A stretch of DNA of 64,000 nucleotides from Pantoea sp. Lij88 (GCF_030062155.1 NZ_CP118269.1:1054001-1118000), one strand, 5' to 3'; positions 36,999 through 46,387 are shown, counted from the stretch's first letter. Translations and numbers: made by a program. Notes: a model not told the origin generated them from the letters alone.

Positions 36999-37700
36999 CT
37001 GAACACGCCGGCACAATTGTCATTGCCACTCTATTTACCTGACGATGAAACCTTCTCCAGCTTCTGGCCGGGGGAAAACCCGTCGCTGATTGCCGCCCTG
37101 AAAGGCGCTCTCAATCAACAACATGGCAGCTATCTCTACTTCTGGTCACGCGAAGGCGGTGGGCGGAGCCATCTGCTGCACGCCGCGTGCGCCGAAATGT
37201 CAGCGCGCAGCGAAGCGGTCGGTTACGTTCCGCTGGATAAACGCACCTGGTTTGTACCGGAAGTGCTGGAAGGGATGGAGCAGCTGTCGCTGGTCTGCAT
37301 CGATAACATCGAATGCATTGCAGGCGAGCCGGAGTGGGAAATGGCGATCTTCGATCTCTATAACCGTATTCTGGAAACCGGCAATACGCGCCTGTTTATT
37401 ACCGGCGATCGTCCGCCACGCCAGCTGAATCTGCAGCTGCCCGATCTCGCTTCACGGCTGGACTGGGGACAGATCTATCGACTGCAGCCGCTCTCTGATG
37501 AAGACAAACTGCAGGCGCTGCAACTGCGTGCCGGATTACGCGGATTTGAGCTGCCGGAAGATGTGGGTCGCTTCCTGCTGAAGCGACTGGATCGTGAAAT
37601 GCGCACGCTGTTTGATACGCTGGATCGGCTTGATCGCGCCTCGATCAGCGCGCAGCGTAAACTCACCATTCCCTTTGTTAAAGAGACGCTCGGCCTTTAA
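36999..37700 (+). CDS. hda: DnaA regulatory inactivator Hda
   Basis: Hda, with the DNA-bound sliding clamp, triggers hydrolysis of DnaA-ATP to prevent re-initiation of replication. The 233-residue protein starts with the clamp-binding motif QLSLPL, followed by an AAA+ domain: Walker A region ([11 protein letters not shown]), Walker B ([12 protein letters not shown]), sensor 1 and the box VII arginine ([11 protein letters not shown]). The start is taken as CTG at 36999 (CTG AAC ACG), because the protein then begins with the same residues as E. coli Hda, which is known to use a rare CTG start; TGAGG lies just upstream. The frame opens at an ATG at 36951, but that would add 16 unrelated residues. 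Confidence 0.93.
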   Translation: MNTPAQLSLPLYLPDDETFSSFWPGENPSLIAALKGALNQQHGSYLYFWSREGGGRSHLLHAACAEMSARSEAVGYVPLDKRTWFVPEVLEGMEQLSLVCIDNIECIAGEPEWEMAIFDLYNRILETGNTRLFITGDRPPRQLNLQLPDLASRLDWGQIYRLQPLSDEDKLQALQLRAGLRGFELPEDVGRFLLKRLDREMRTLFDTLDRLDRASISAQRKLTIPFVKETLGL

Positions 37701-38038
37701 AGAATGTCGAGCACCGCTTCCGGCGGACGTCCGATCCGCGCCCTGTCGCCATTGATCACAATCGGTCTTTCAATCAGCACCGGATTTTCAACCAGCGCAT
37801 CCAGCAGCGCACTTTCGCCTTTGTCGCCGAGCGCCAGCTCGCTGTAGATTGCCTCTTTCGTCCGCATTAACTCTCGTGCGCTCTGCATCCCCAGTTTCTG
37901 TAACAGGATTTGCACTGTTTCGCGATCGGGCGGCGTCTGCAGATAGAGCACCACTTCCGGCTCAATGCCGCGGGCGTTCAGCAGCGCCAGCGTTTCGCGG
38001 CTCTTGCTGCAGCGCGGGTTGTGATAAATCGTCACCAT
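37697..38038 (-). CDS. yfgD: YfgD, ArsC-family arsenate reductase-like protein
   Basis: The 113-residue thioredoxin-fold protein has the ArsC signature [14 protein letters not shown] with the catalytic Cys in the N-terminal loop, and the C-terminal [17 protein letters not shown] with the arginines that bind oxyanion. E. coli YfgD, its closest relative here, has not been firmly shown to reduce arsenate. It is convergent with hda, sharing 4 bp at the stop codons, and lies 51 bp downstream of bepA on the same strand. Confidence 0.9.
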   Translation of the reverse strand: MVTIYHNPRCSKSRETLALLNARGIEPEVVLYLQTPPDRETVQILLQKLGMQSARELMRTKEAIYSELALGDKGESALLDALVENPVLIERPIVINGDRARIGRPPEAVLDIL

Positions 38039-38089
38039 CTCAGACTCTCCTTTTATTCTCTCTTCACGCCGCGCTGGCAGCGTGAGGGC

Positions 38090-39553
38090 TTAGCCTTTCT
38101 GATACTGCTTAAAGCGCTGTTGTAACTGGCGCAGCTGATCGATACGGGCATCGTAGCGCGCCTGCTTCAGGCTGCCGAGCGGCACCTGTGCGCTGGCGCT
38201 GCTCAGAGTTGTGATCGCCTGATCAAGCTGGCCATTCAGCGCCAGACTCTCTGCCCGCGCCGATAACTCTTCATCATGCAGTCCCTGCTGCGCAGAGGCC
38301 TGAGCCAGGAGATCCCAGCCGTTGGGATCGTCTTTATTGTCCCAGGTATAGCGGTTCAGAATACGGCTGGCACTGGCATACTGTTTCGCTTCCACATAGG
38401 CATTCGCCAGGTTGAGCTGCACCACCGGGCTGTTTCTGGCACCGGTGGCGGCGGTGAGCAGGGCGATGGCCTGTTGTGGCTGATTCAGGCCGATGTCGAT
38501 GTCCGACATGATGTCCAGGAACCAGACATTACTGGGCTGCTTTGCCAGCAGCGGCGTGATGATTCGCTTCGCATCGGCATAACTCTTCGCCTGCAAAAAC
38601 TGTATGGCTTTGCCATATTGTGACGCCAGCTGCTCACGGGAATTGCCGCTGGCATACTGACTCAGCAGTTCATCGGTAAGCTGATTACGCCCGGTGGAGT
38701 ACATACCCAGCGATCGGACTTTGGCGAAATAGAAGTCCTGAGTGGATTGCACCACCACCGGCCGCATCTGGTTGGCGCGGTTGCGGGCATCCGCCAGACG
38801 GCTGTCGGGCAGGGGATGCGTCAGCAGGATTTCAGGCGGTTTCGAGAAGAAGCGGCTCTGATCGGCCAGCTTCTGCAGAAAGTTTGGCATCGCCTGAGGG
38901 TCGAACCCTGAGCGCTGCAGCACCTGAATCCCGATGCGGTCGGCTTCCTGCTCATTGCCCTGGGTAAAGCTGATAATCCCCTGCTGCGTACCGGCCAGGG
39001 TGCCAGTCAGTGCGGCCATGCCGGCCTGCGGACTCGCCATCGCCAGCAGAATAGAGCCGAGCGCACCGACCCAGGTCAGCGGCGCATTGCGCTTCTGATC
39101 TTCCATGGCGCGCGCCAGATGGCGCTGGGTGACGTGTGAGATTTCATGCGCCATGACGGAGGCCAGCTGGCTTTCATTATCCGTAAAGCGGAACAGCGCC
39201 GAGTGCAGCACCACGTTGCCACCAAAAAAGGCAAAAGCGTTAAGCTCATCGTTCTGGATCAGATAGAAGTGGAAGGGTGTTTTCACCGAGTCGGCGTGCG
39301 ACACCAGCCGCTGTCCCAGCTGATTAATGTACTGATTGAGCAGCGGATCGTTGATCAGCGGCGCACTGGCGCGCAGCTGGCGCACATAGAAGTCGCCCAT
39401 CTGCAGTTCCTGATTAATCGACAGCGTCGAACCGGCCGTGGTGCCAATATCGGGAAGTGAATCACTGACATCAGCCCTGGCAGGTGTCAGCGTGGTGAAA
39501 ATGAGCGTCGGAAGGAGCGCGGCGATCAGCGTTTTCTTTAACCGGTTCAACAT
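38090..39553 (-). CDS. bepA: Periplasmic chaperone/metalloprotease BepA
   Basis: BepA (YfgC) promotes folding of LptD and degrades stalled outer-membrane proteins. The 487-residue precursor has a cleavable signal ([19 protein letters not shown], cleavage near 27), an M48 zinc-protease domain with HEISH (His136, Glu137, His140) and a further Glu in NEQEADRIG, and a C-terminal TPR domain (about 310-480) that contacts BAM. It works with BamB and BamC, also in this window. E. coli has perM next to it; here perM is missing and a 754-bp gene-free stretch follows. Confidence 0.95.
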   Translation of the reverse strand: MLNRLKKTLIAALLPTLIFTTLTPARADVSDSLPDIGTTAGSTLSINQELQMGDFYVRQLRASAPLINDPLLNQYINQLGQRLVSHADSVKTPFHFYLIQNDELNAFAFFGGNVVLHSALFRFTDNESQLASVMAHEISHVTQRHLARAMEDQKRNAPLTWVGALGSILLAMASPQAGMAALTGTLAGTQQGIISFTQGNEQEADRIGIQVLQRSGFDPQAMPNFLQKLADQSRFFSKPPEILLTHPLPDSRLADARNRANQMRPVVVQSTQDFYFAKVRSLGMYSTGRNQLTDELLSQYASGNSREQLASQYGKAIQFLQAKSYADAKRIITPLLAKQPSNVWFLDIMSDIDIGLNQPQQAIALLTAATGARNSPVVQLNLANAYVEAKQYASASRILNRYTWDNKDDPNGWDLLAQASAQQGLHDEELSARAESLALNGQLDQAITTLSSASAQVPLGSLKQARYDARIDQLRQLQQRFKQYQKG

Positions 39554-40307
39554 GCCTTAATCCTGTAGAGAGGCCCTGAAAATGGACAGGTGCGCAGCGG
39601 GAATGTTCCATTTTTCGCAGATAACGACGGTTCGTGACTATCTTAACCAGAGCACCAAAAGAAAGAAATGTCGTTTTCTGCCAGACGCCCGGCGCGATTT
39701 GTGCAAGATTGCCGATTATGAAGAAAAAAATTGAACATCCTGCCAGCTTAAACGGCGGTTAAACGACTGAAGGCTGGCGCGTTGTCGCCGGGGTCGCAGG
39801 CACTTAAGTTGCCGCTTAGCTCTCTATTGCGGTAGTGCTCCAGCGGTTTAAAGCAGAATATGCTGTCTGACACCCGACGCAGTTCACGTTATTTTTATAA
39901 AGTTATGTAAATTCACTCAAAAAAACTGAATATGGCATGACTTTTTCCAGGTCTACTCTGAAAAAACTCCGCGCGCTAAGCCGTGAAACGTCTCTCCGTC
40001 ATCGATAATGTAAATCGTCCCTGCTGCTTTACGCTTCCTGATTCCAGATTAGCCTGGCTGCTATTTATTCCGGTTACGTTCATACCCAAAGCCAGCAGGC
40101 GAAATAGCCAGGTCCATTCCCGGTAAGACTCTTTTTACCGCATGATGAAAATTTTCGATTAATTCCTGACATGAATAATTTCAGCGGTTATCAGCCGTGC
40201 GTTGACCCGGATTTACAGAAGCGAGAATTATACCGGCCCTGTGGTATAGATAGCCGACCTGATTCAGTCCTGAATCTGCCAGACATTATTTGCCGGAGAG
40301 AAGTGTT
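39554..40307. other. 754-bp stretch without a recognisable gene
   Basis: No convincing reading frame was found. The left part must hold the bepA promoter on the reverse strand. The right part holds an extended -10 (TGG TATAGA, 40242-40250) for the DsrE-like pair. In the middle, CCTGGC+TATTT (40053-40058 and 40062-40066) pairs with AAATAGCCAGG (40102-40112) across a 3-nt bulge, and CGGTAA/TTACCG (40121-40126 with 40135-40140) forms a second small hairpin, so an unannotated RNA is possible. Confidence 0.45.
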
Positions 40308-40913
40308 ATGCGTTCAGTTGTTTCATACGCGTTAATCGCCATTATTGGCGGCGTCGTTGGCGCGGCTGTCACACAGAGTGGCGATATTTACGACAAAGTG
40401 ACACGTCATTTTGCCACCGAGCCACAGGAAGCCCCAGGATTCTGGAGTACACCGGCGATTGAAGGGTACGGAAAAATTCATTACGAGCCTGATGCCGCGT
40501 TTAAACCGGTCGCGGGCCTGAGCAACAAAATTGTTTTCCAGATCACCCGAAGCGATGGCGCGATGACCGCACCGAATCTGGGACTGGAGCGTGTGGCACG
40601 CGTGGTGAATTTATATATCGCCTCTGGCGTTCCGGCCGACCAGCTGAAGTTTGTGGTGTCAGTCACCGGTGACGCGACCCCAGCCATGCTGGATAACGCC
40701 CATTTTAAAAAGTTTTATGGCATCGAAAATCCAAACCTGAAGCTGATTAATGAGCTGAATCAGGCGGGAGTGAAAGTCTCGGTCTGCGATCAGTCTGTGG
40801 CATTCCATCACTATCCAAATAACTGGATTGATAAATCCGTTATCCATGCGCTTTCAAGTCCGACCACCGTATCCACCCTGCAAAATCAGGGCTACGCGTG
40901 GCTGGCAATGTAA
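40308..40913 (+). CDS. DsrE-family protein with N-terminal membrane anchor, copy 1
   Basis: The 201-residue protein has an N-terminal hydrophobic segment (VVSYALIAIIGGVVGAAV) that is a signal or anchor, then FWSTPAIEGYGKIHY and a DsrE/YchN-like alpha/beta domain: KIVFQITRSDG, GLERVARVVNLY, QLKFVVSVTGDA, GVKVSVCDQSVAFH. Cys160 is the only cysteine and sits where DsrE-family proteins carry their sulfur-handling cysteine. Most DsrE proteins are cytoplasmic; placement outside the membrane is unusual. The ATG at 40308 follows GGAGAGAAG. The next gene is a paralogue about 60% identical by eye. Function unknown. Confidence 0.75.
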   Translation: MRSVVSYALIAIIGGVVGAAVTQSGDIYDKVTRHFATEPQEAPGFWSTPAIEGYGKIHYEPDAAFKPVAGLSNKIVFQITRSDGAMTAPNLGLERVARVVNLYIASGVPADQLKFVVSVTGDATPAMLDNAHFKKFYGIENPNLKLINELNQAGVKVSVCDQSVAFHHYPNNWIDKSVIHALSSPTTVSTLQNQGYAWLAM

Positions 40914-40944
40914 TTGATGTTTTAAACGACCGGGAGAAGAATTA

Positions 40945-41553
40945 ATGCGTCCAGCAGCTTTAGTAGTGATGGCAGCCGTAGCCGGCTTTATCGGGGGCAA
41001 TGTTTTACAGTTGCCGGAATTATTCGATAAGGTCAGCGGCAAAATGGCAGATAATAAATCCGAGCCTGCTGATTTCTGGAGTACACCAGCAATCGAAGGC
41101 TACGGCAAAATACATTATGTCGATACGCCTGCATTTAAACCCGGCACGACAGCGGGTCTGAGTAATAAAATTGTTTTCCAGATTAACCACAATGACGGCG
41201 ATATTCGTAAGCCGAATCTGGGTCTGGAGCGCGTAGCGCGTGTCACCAACCTCTATTATGCGGCGGGTGTGCCACTCGACCAGCTGAAATTTGTGGTGTC
41301 AATTAACGGCGACGCCGTTTCATCCGCCCTGAATAATGACCAGTTCAGCAAAGCCTACGGCGTCGATAACCCGAACCTGAAGCTGATCAGCGAGCTGAAA
41401 AAAGCGGGCGTTCAGGTCACTATCTGCGATCAGTCTGTGGCGTTTCATCAGCTCGATCGCAACTGGATCGACCCGATGGTTACCCACACCATCTCCAGCG
41501 GCACCACCGTTGCCACCCTGGAAAACAGCGGTTACGCCTTCCTGATGCTTTAA
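40945..41553 (+). CDS. DsrE-family protein with N-terminal membrane anchor, copy 2
   Basis: The 202-residue paralogue of the preceding gene has the same plan: hydrophobic N-terminus (AALVVMAAVAGFIGGNV), FWSTPAIEGYGKIHY, GLSNKIVFQI, PNLGLERVARVTNLY, DQLKFVVSINGDA and Cys161 in VTICDQSVAFH. The two genes are 31 bp apart with a GGGAGAAG site before the second, so one transcript is likely. The anchors differ most and the DsrE domains least, suggesting an old tandem duplication held by selection, perhaps forming a hetero-oligomer. Function unknown. Confidence 0.75.
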   Translation: MRPAALVVMAAVAGFIGGNVLQLPELFDKVSGKMADNKSEPADFWSTPAIEGYGKIHYVDTPAFKPGTTAGLSNKIVFQINHNDGDIRKPNLGLERVARVTNLYYAAGVPLDQLKFVVSINGDAVSSALNNDQFSKAYGVDNPNLKLISELKKAGVQVTICDQSVAFHQLDRNWIDPMVTHTISSGTTVATLENSGYAFLML

Positions 41554-41641
41554 TTCCCCCACAGCGGCGTCACTGCCGCTGTCACCTGCCCGTCAAATTG
41601 CTGTGATACGCCTGTCATATAACGTCGCTAGTTTACGTCGC

Positions 41642-41659
41642 AATGAGATCGATCTCATT
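41642..41659 (+). promoter_or_regulatory. Perfect 18-bp palindrome, probable operator of the LacI-type regulator
   Basis: AATGAGATCGATCTCATT is a perfect palindrome with the central CG step preferred by LacI-family proteins, 20 bp upstream of the regulator's ATG. A candidate -10 TATAAC lies at 41618-41623, so bound repressor would block elongation or initiation and close an autoregulatory loop over the operon. Confidence 0.75.
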
Positions 41660-41678
41660 CACGATAAACGAGGCTGTC

Positions 41679-42701
41679 ATGACCGATTTAATCAGCGTAG
41701 CCAGACTGGCAGGGGTCTCCCGCGCAACCGCTGCGCGCGCCTTTTCTGATCCTCACCTGCTGAAACCTGGCACGCTGCAGAAGGTGCTTGCCGCCTCTGA
41801 ACAGATGGGCTTTCGCCCGAATCATATTGCCCGTCAGCTTCGCACCCAACACTCCACGACGCTTGGCGTTCTGCTGCCTTCACTGCTTAATCCGGTTTTT
41901 GCCCTGCAGCTGCAGGCGATGGAGCAGCAGGCCCGGCAGGCAGGCTATGCGCTGCTGGTCGCGACCAGCGATTATCAGCCTGAGCGGGAAGCGGCCATCG
42001 TCGAACATATGCTGCTTCAGCGTGTCGCCGGTCTGGTTCTGACGGTAGCAGACGCCGACAGCAGTGCGCTGCTGCCGACGCTGGCAGCGGCGAAGATGCC
42101 TTTTGTGCTGACCCACAACGTGCCGCAAGAGCATGAATGGCCCGCGCTGTGCGTGGACAATCGCAAAGCGATGGCGGAAGCGACCGCCCATCTCATCGCT
42201 CTCGGCCACCGCCACATTGTTATGGCCGCTGGCCCGATGCAGCAATCTGACCGTGCGCGTCTGCGCTATCTCGGCTACTGCCAGGCCATGCAACAGGCGG
42301 GTCTCCAGCCGCAGGCGATGATTGAGATGCCCAGCCATATCCACTCCGATTTCAGACCGCTGCTGCCGCTGATGAATGCCCCTTCGCCGCTGACGGCGGT
42401 GATTTGCAGTAACGATCTGCTGGCTATCAGCCTGCTGGGTGCCGCTGCGCGCGCTGGGATCAGCGTGCCGCATCAGCTCTCCGTGATCGGTTTCGACGGC
42501 ATCGAACTGGGCGAACAGCTTTCACCGTCACTGGCGAGCGTGGTGCAGCCGATTGCGCTGATGGGCACGCGCGCCATTGATCTGCTTCTGAATCCGGGCG
42601 GCAAAACCCATTTGCTGGCCCATCACTTACGGCTCGGGGAGAGTATCGCCCCGGCATTTCATGGTTCTATTTCAGGGAAACATCATGTCACTCACCGTTA
42701 A
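41679..42701 (+). CDS. LacI-family transcriptional regulator
   Basis: The 340-residue protein has an N-terminal HTH (LISVARLAGVSRATAARAFSD), the hinge region (RPNHIARQLRTQHSTTLGVLLP) and a periplasmic-binding-protein-like effector domain (about 60-330; NPVFALQLQAMEQQARQAGYALLVATSDYQPE, AVICSNDLLAISLLGAA, SVIGFDGIELGEQLSPSLASV). The start is the ATG at 41679 after GAGG; an earlier ATG at 41643 lies inside the palindrome. Its end overlaps the next gene by 17 bp, so it is the first gene of the transporter operon and should regulate it. Effector unknown. Confidence 0.88.
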   Translation: MTDLISVARLAGVSRATAARAFSDPHLLKPGTLQKVLAASEQMGFRPNHIARQLRTQHSTTLGVLLPSLLNPVFALQLQAMEQQARQAGYALLVATSDYQPEREAAIVEHMLLQRVAGLVLTVADADSSALLPTLAAAKMPFVLTHNVPQEHEWPALCVDNRKAMAEATAHLIALGHRHIVMAAGPMQQSDRARLRYLGYCQAMQQAGLQPQAMIEMPSHIHSDFRPLLPLMNAPSPLTAVICSNDLLAISLLGAAARAGISVPHQLSVIGFDGIELGEQLSPSLASVVQPIALMGTRAIDLLLNPGGKTHLLAHHLRLGESIAPAFHGSISGKHHVTHR

Positions 42702-43707
42702 TCTCAAACAGATCGCCAGCGCTGCACTGCTGGCCGGATGCACGCTCACCAGTTCGTGGGCGCAGGCGGCGGAAAATGCGATCTGCTACAACTGTCCGCC
42801 AGAGTGGGCCGACTGGGCCACGCAGCTCCAGGCGATCGAAAAAGCCACCGGCATTCATGTGCCGCAGGACAATAAAAATTCCGGACAGGCGCTGGCGCAG
42901 CTGGTCGCCGAAAAAAACAATCCGGTCGCCGACGTGGTCTATTACGGCGTCAGCTTCGGCATTCAGGCCGTCAGCGCCGACGTGGTCAGCGCTTACAAAC
43001 CGGCTAACTGGGATCAGATCCCGGCAGGCATGAAGGATCCAGCGGGCAAGTGGGTGGCACTGCACTCCGGCACCACGGGCTTTATGGTCAATGTGGATGC
43101 ACTGGGTGGCGCACCGGTGCCGCGATCCTGGGATGATCTGCTGAAGCCGGAATATAAAGGCATGGTGGGCTATCTCGATCCGGCCAGCGCCTTTGTGGGC
43201 TATGTCGCGGCGGTCGCGGTGAATCAGGCCAAAGGCGGCAGCCTGCATGACTTCACCCCGGCGATTAACTGGTTCAAAGCGCTGCAACGTAACCAGCCGA
43301 TTGTGCCTAAGCAGACCGCCTATGCGCGGCTGATTTCCGGCGAGATCCCGATTCTGATCGACTACGACTTCAACGCCTATCGTGCCCGCTACAAAGATCA
43401 CGCCAACGTCGAGTTTGTGATCCCGAGCGAGGGAACGGTCACGGTGCCGTACGTCATCAGCCTGGTGAAGAACGCGCCGCATCCGGCCAACGGTAAGAAA
43501 GTGATTGATTTCGTGCTGTCAGATGCCGGTCAGGCGATCTGGGCCAATGCCTGGCTGCGTCCGGTCCGGGCTGGCGCGATGTCAGCCGAAGCGAAAAAAT
43601 ATTTCCTGCCTGACAGCGATTATGCACGCGCCCACACGGTCGATTATCAGCAGATGGCCGATGCGCAGAAGGGCTTCTCCGCGCGTTATCTGAGTGAGAT
43701 TCGCTGA
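42685..43707 (+). CDS. ABC transporter substrate-binding protein (FbpA/PotD/PhnS-like)
   Basis: The 340-residue protein has an export signal ending at either the lipobox LAGC (Cys19) or the signal-peptidase site AQA near residue 28, then a two-domain binding protein of the iron/polyamine/phosphonate superfamily (ADVVYYGVSFGIQAV, VPRSWDDLLKPEYKGMVGYLDP, LSDAGQAIWANAWLRPV). A CxxC pair at Cys34/Cys37 lies right at the mature N-terminus. The ATG at 42685 follows CAGGGAAA and overlaps the regulator gene. Ligand not known; the downstream phosphodiesterase points to an organophosphate. Confidence 0.85.
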   Translation: MSLTVNLKQIASAALLAGCTLTSSWAQAAENAICYNCPPEWADWATQLQAIEKATGIHVPQDNKNSGQALAQLVAEKNNPVADVVYYGVSFGIQAVSADVVSAYKPANWDQIPAGMKDPAGKWVALHSGTTGFMVNVDALGGAPVPRSWDDLLKPEYKGMVGYLDPASAFVGYVAAVAVNQAKGGSLHDFTPAINWFKALQRNQPIVPKQTAYARLISGEIPILIDYDFNAYRARYKDHANVEFVIPSEGTVTVPYVISLVKNAPHPANGKKVIDFVLSDAGQAIWANAWLRPVRAGAMSAEAKKYFLPDSDYARAHTVDYQQMADAQKGFSARYLSEIR

Positions 43708-44585
43708 TGTCGATCTCAGCCATCACTCCCTCTGCCGCTGGCGGGCCGGTTCGCCACCGGCTCCGGCCGCTGGGGGCAAACTGGCCGTGGATGCTGCTGC
43801 CTGCGCTGCTCTTCTTCGCGGCCTTCTGGCTGCTGCCATTTGCCCGCCTGTTGCAGATGGGGATGACAGAGGATCGCACCACGCACCACAGCGGCTACTG
43901 GACGGTGATCAGCCAGCCACAGTATCTGCAAAGCCTGCTGAATACCGTGCTGCTCTCGGCGGCGGTGACGCTGGTGACGCTGCTGATTGCTGCGGTAGTG
44001 GGCTGCTTTCTGGCGCGGAAGCGCTTTCCCGGACGAGGCACGCTGCTGGCGCTGCTGACCTTTCCGCTGGCCTTTCCGGGTGTGGTGGTGGGATTTCTGA
44101 TGGTGATGCTGGCGGGGCGTCAGGGGGTGCTGGCACAACTCAGCCTCAGCCTGTTTCATGAGCGCTGGGTCTTCGCCTATTCACTCAGCGGCTTATTTAT
44201 TGGCTATCTCTACTTTTCGCTGCCGCGGGCTATCGTGACGCTGGTGGCGGCCAGTGAGAAGCTCGATCGATCGCTGGAAGAGGCGGCCCGTTCACTGGGG
44301 GCCAGCCAGTGGCGCATCATCATGGACGTCATCATACCGGGGCTGAAACCGGCGCTGCTCTCCTGCGGCGCGCTCTGTTTCGCCACCAGCATGGGCGCGT
44401 TTGGCACCGCCTTTACGCTTGGCACCGAACTCGCCGTGTTGCCGCTGACCATTTACGGCGAGTTCACCAATTACGCCAACTTTGCCACCGCGGCGGCACT
44501 CTCGGTGGTGATGGGGGCGGTGGCCTGGCTGGCGCTGATGCTGGCTAACGGGCTTGCTGCACGCCGGAAGGAGCGATCATCATGA
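43707..44585 (+). CDS. ABC transporter permease, first subunit
   Basis: A 292-residue inner-membrane protein with six predicted helices beginning at WMLLPALLFFAAFWLLPF. The ATPase-contact loop is EEAARSLGASQWRIIMDVIIPGLKPAL, of the binding-protein-dependent type used by iron, spermidine and phosphonate importers. The start overlaps the preceding TGA by one base (TGATG) and the end overlaps the next gene by 4 bp, so synthesis is coupled through the operon. Confidence 0.88.
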   Translation: MSISAITPSAAGGPVRHRLRPLGANWPWMLLPALLFFAAFWLLPFARLLQMGMTEDRTTHHSGYWTVISQPQYLQSLLNTVLLSAAVTLVTLLIAAVVGCFLARKRFPGRGTLLALLTFPLAFPGVVVGFLMVMLAGRQGVLAQLSLSLFHERWVFAYSLSGLFIGYLYFSLPRAIVTLVAASEKLDRSLEEAARSLGASQWRIIMDVIIPGLKPALLSCGALCFATSMGAFGTAFTLGTELAVLPLTIYGEFTNYANFATAAALSVVMGAVAWLALMLANGLAARRKERSS

Positions 44586-45397
44586 AGCGCCGGGGTCTGT
44601 TCTGGCTGCAGGTGGCGATCACCAGCCTCACTGCACTGTTTATGATCGTGCCGGTTGTGCTCTCAATGCTGGCGGGCGTGACGCAGAACTACTTCGCGGG
44701 CCTGCGCAGCGGGCTGACGCTGAAGTGGGTGGAGCAGGTGTGGCAGATGTATGCCGACACCTTCTGGCTGTCGCTGCTGATCGCCCTGAGTTGTCTGGCG
44801 GTCACGGTCATCGCTGGTGTGCCCGCCGCCTGGGGCTTACTGAAGTCACCGTCACGCTGGGCCTCACGCATTGAAGAGTGCCTGATGCTGCCGGTGGCGT
44901 TGCCGGGCCTCGCCACCGCGCTGGGTATCATTCTGCTTTATGGTCAGTTCAGCGCGTTGCGCGACAGCTGGCTCTTCATCCTGATCGGTCATGTGCTCTT
45001 TACGCTGCCGTTTATGATCCGGCCGGTGCTGTCGGTGATGCAGGCGATAGATCTGCCGCGTCTTGAAGAGGCCGCCGCCAGCCTGGGCGCGGGCTTCTGG
45101 CGTCGCTTCTTTACGGTGGTCGTCCCGAACTGCCGCAACGGTATTCTGGCAGGCGCATTTATGGTCATCACCCTGTCGGTGGGGGAATTCAACATTACCT
45201 GGATGCTGCACACGCCACTGACCAAAACCCTGCCGGTCGGGCTGGCCGACAGCTACACCTCGATGCGGCTGGAAGTCGGATCCGCCTACACCCTGATTTT
45301 TATCATGATGATTTTACCGCTGCTGCTGTTGCTCAACGCCTGTAATCACTGGCTGGAACGGCAAACGTCGCGGCAGCAGAAAGAGGAAACCGTATGA
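44582..45397 (+). CDS. ABC transporter permease, second subunit
   Basis: A 271-residue permease with six predicted helices (first: VAITSLTALFMIVPVVLSML) and the contact loop LEEAAASLGAGFWRRFFTVVVPNC. It forms the heterodimeric channel with the preceding permease. It overlaps its neighbours by 4 bp on each side (ATGA both times). Confidence 0.88.
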   Translation: MKRRGLFWLQVAITSLTALFMIVPVVLSMLAGVTQNYFAGLRSGLTLKWVEQVWQMYADTFWLSLLIALSCLAVTVIAGVPAAWGLLKSPSRWASRIEECLMLPVALPGLATALGIILLYGQFSALRDSWLFILIGHVLFTLPFMIRPVLSVMQAIDLPRLEEAAASLGAGFWRRFFTVVVPNCRNGILAGAFMVITLSVGEFNITWMLHTPLTKTLPVGLADSYTSMRLEVGSAYTLIFIMMILPLLLLLNACNHWLERQTSRQQKEETV

Positions 45398-46377
45398 AAG
45401 AGGCCGTCAATGTGACGCTGCGCCAATGCTCGCGTCGCTTCAATCAGCAGGTCGCGCTGCATCCGCTCGATCTGCGGGTTCACGCCGGAGAAACGCTGGT
45501 GCTGCTGGGACCGTCGGGCTGCGGCAAAACCACGCTGCTGCGCATCATCAGCGGTCTGGAAAGCAGTGATGCGCCAGGTGAGATCTGGTTTGATCAGCGG
45601 AACGTCACCGCGCTGCCGATTGAGAAACGTAATGTCGGCATGGTGTTCCAGAACTACGCCTTGTTCCCGACGCTCAACGTGGCGCAGAACGTCGCCTATG
45701 GCCTGAAGGTGCAGGGCGTGCCGCGTGCCGAGCGTGAGGCGCGGGTCGCAGAGATGCTGGCGCTGGTGGATCTGACCCATCTGGCACATCGCGCGATTGA
45801 TAAGTTGTCCGGCGGGCAGAAGCAGCGGGTGGCGCTGGCTCGTGCGCTGGCCGCCCGGCCTAAAGTGCTGCTGTTTGATGAGCCGCTGGCGGCGCTTGAT
45901 GCCAGACTACGCGATCGACTGCGACTGGAGATCGGCGCGCTGCTCAAGCGGCTGGCGATCACCGCCGTTTACGTCACGCACGATCAACAGGAGGCGATGG
46001 CGCTGGGCGATCGCATCGCGGTGATGGAGCAGGGCCGTCTGGTGCAGCTCGATACGCCGCAGGGCATCTATCAGCGGCCGGCTTCGCGTTTTGTGGCTGA
46101 TTTTGTCGGCGCTATTAACTGCATCGCGCACGATCCCACGGGTCAGCCCCTGCGTTTTTGCCGCCCGGAAGATGTGCTGCTCGCCGACGACACGCGCTAT
46201 CCGCAGCGCGGCGTGGTGGTCGGCAGCACGTTTCTCGGCGCCTCACAGCGCTTACTGATCGATATCGGGCTGGATAGCCCCATTCAGGTCGAGCGTCATG
46301 CGCGCGAAATCTGGCAGGCGGGGCAGCGCATCAGCTGGTCGCTGACCAGTCAGGCCGCGCTGGAATTCAGTTGCTAA
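45394..46377 (+). CDS. ABC transporter ATP-binding protein
   Basis: The 327-residue ATPase has Walker A GPSGCGKT (39-46), Q-loop VFQNYALFP, signature LSGGQ (138-142), Walker B VLLFDEPLAALD and switch THDQQEAMALGDRI, followed by a C-terminal TOBE-like regulatory domain (about 240-325). This is the arrangement of the PotA/FbpC/PhnT group. It overlaps the second permease by 4 bp and is followed after 10 bp by the phosphodiesterase gene. Confidence 0.92.
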   Translation: MKEAVNVTLRQCSRRFNQQVALHPLDLRVHAGETLVLLGPSGCGKTTLLRIISGLESSDAPGEIWFDQRNVTALPIEKRNVGMVFQNYALFPTLNVAQNVAYGLKVQGVPRAEREARVAEMLALVDLTHLAHRAIDKLSGGQKQRVALARALAARPKVLLFDEPLAALDARLRDRLRLEIGALLKRLAITAVYVTHDQQEAMALGDRIAVMEQGRLVQLDTPQGIYQRPASRFVADFVGAINCIAHDPTGQPLRFCRPEDVLLADDTRYPQRGVVVGSTFLGASQRLLIDIGLDSPIQVERHAREIWQAGQRISWSLTSQAALEFSC

Positions 46378-46387
46378 GGAGTCTGTT

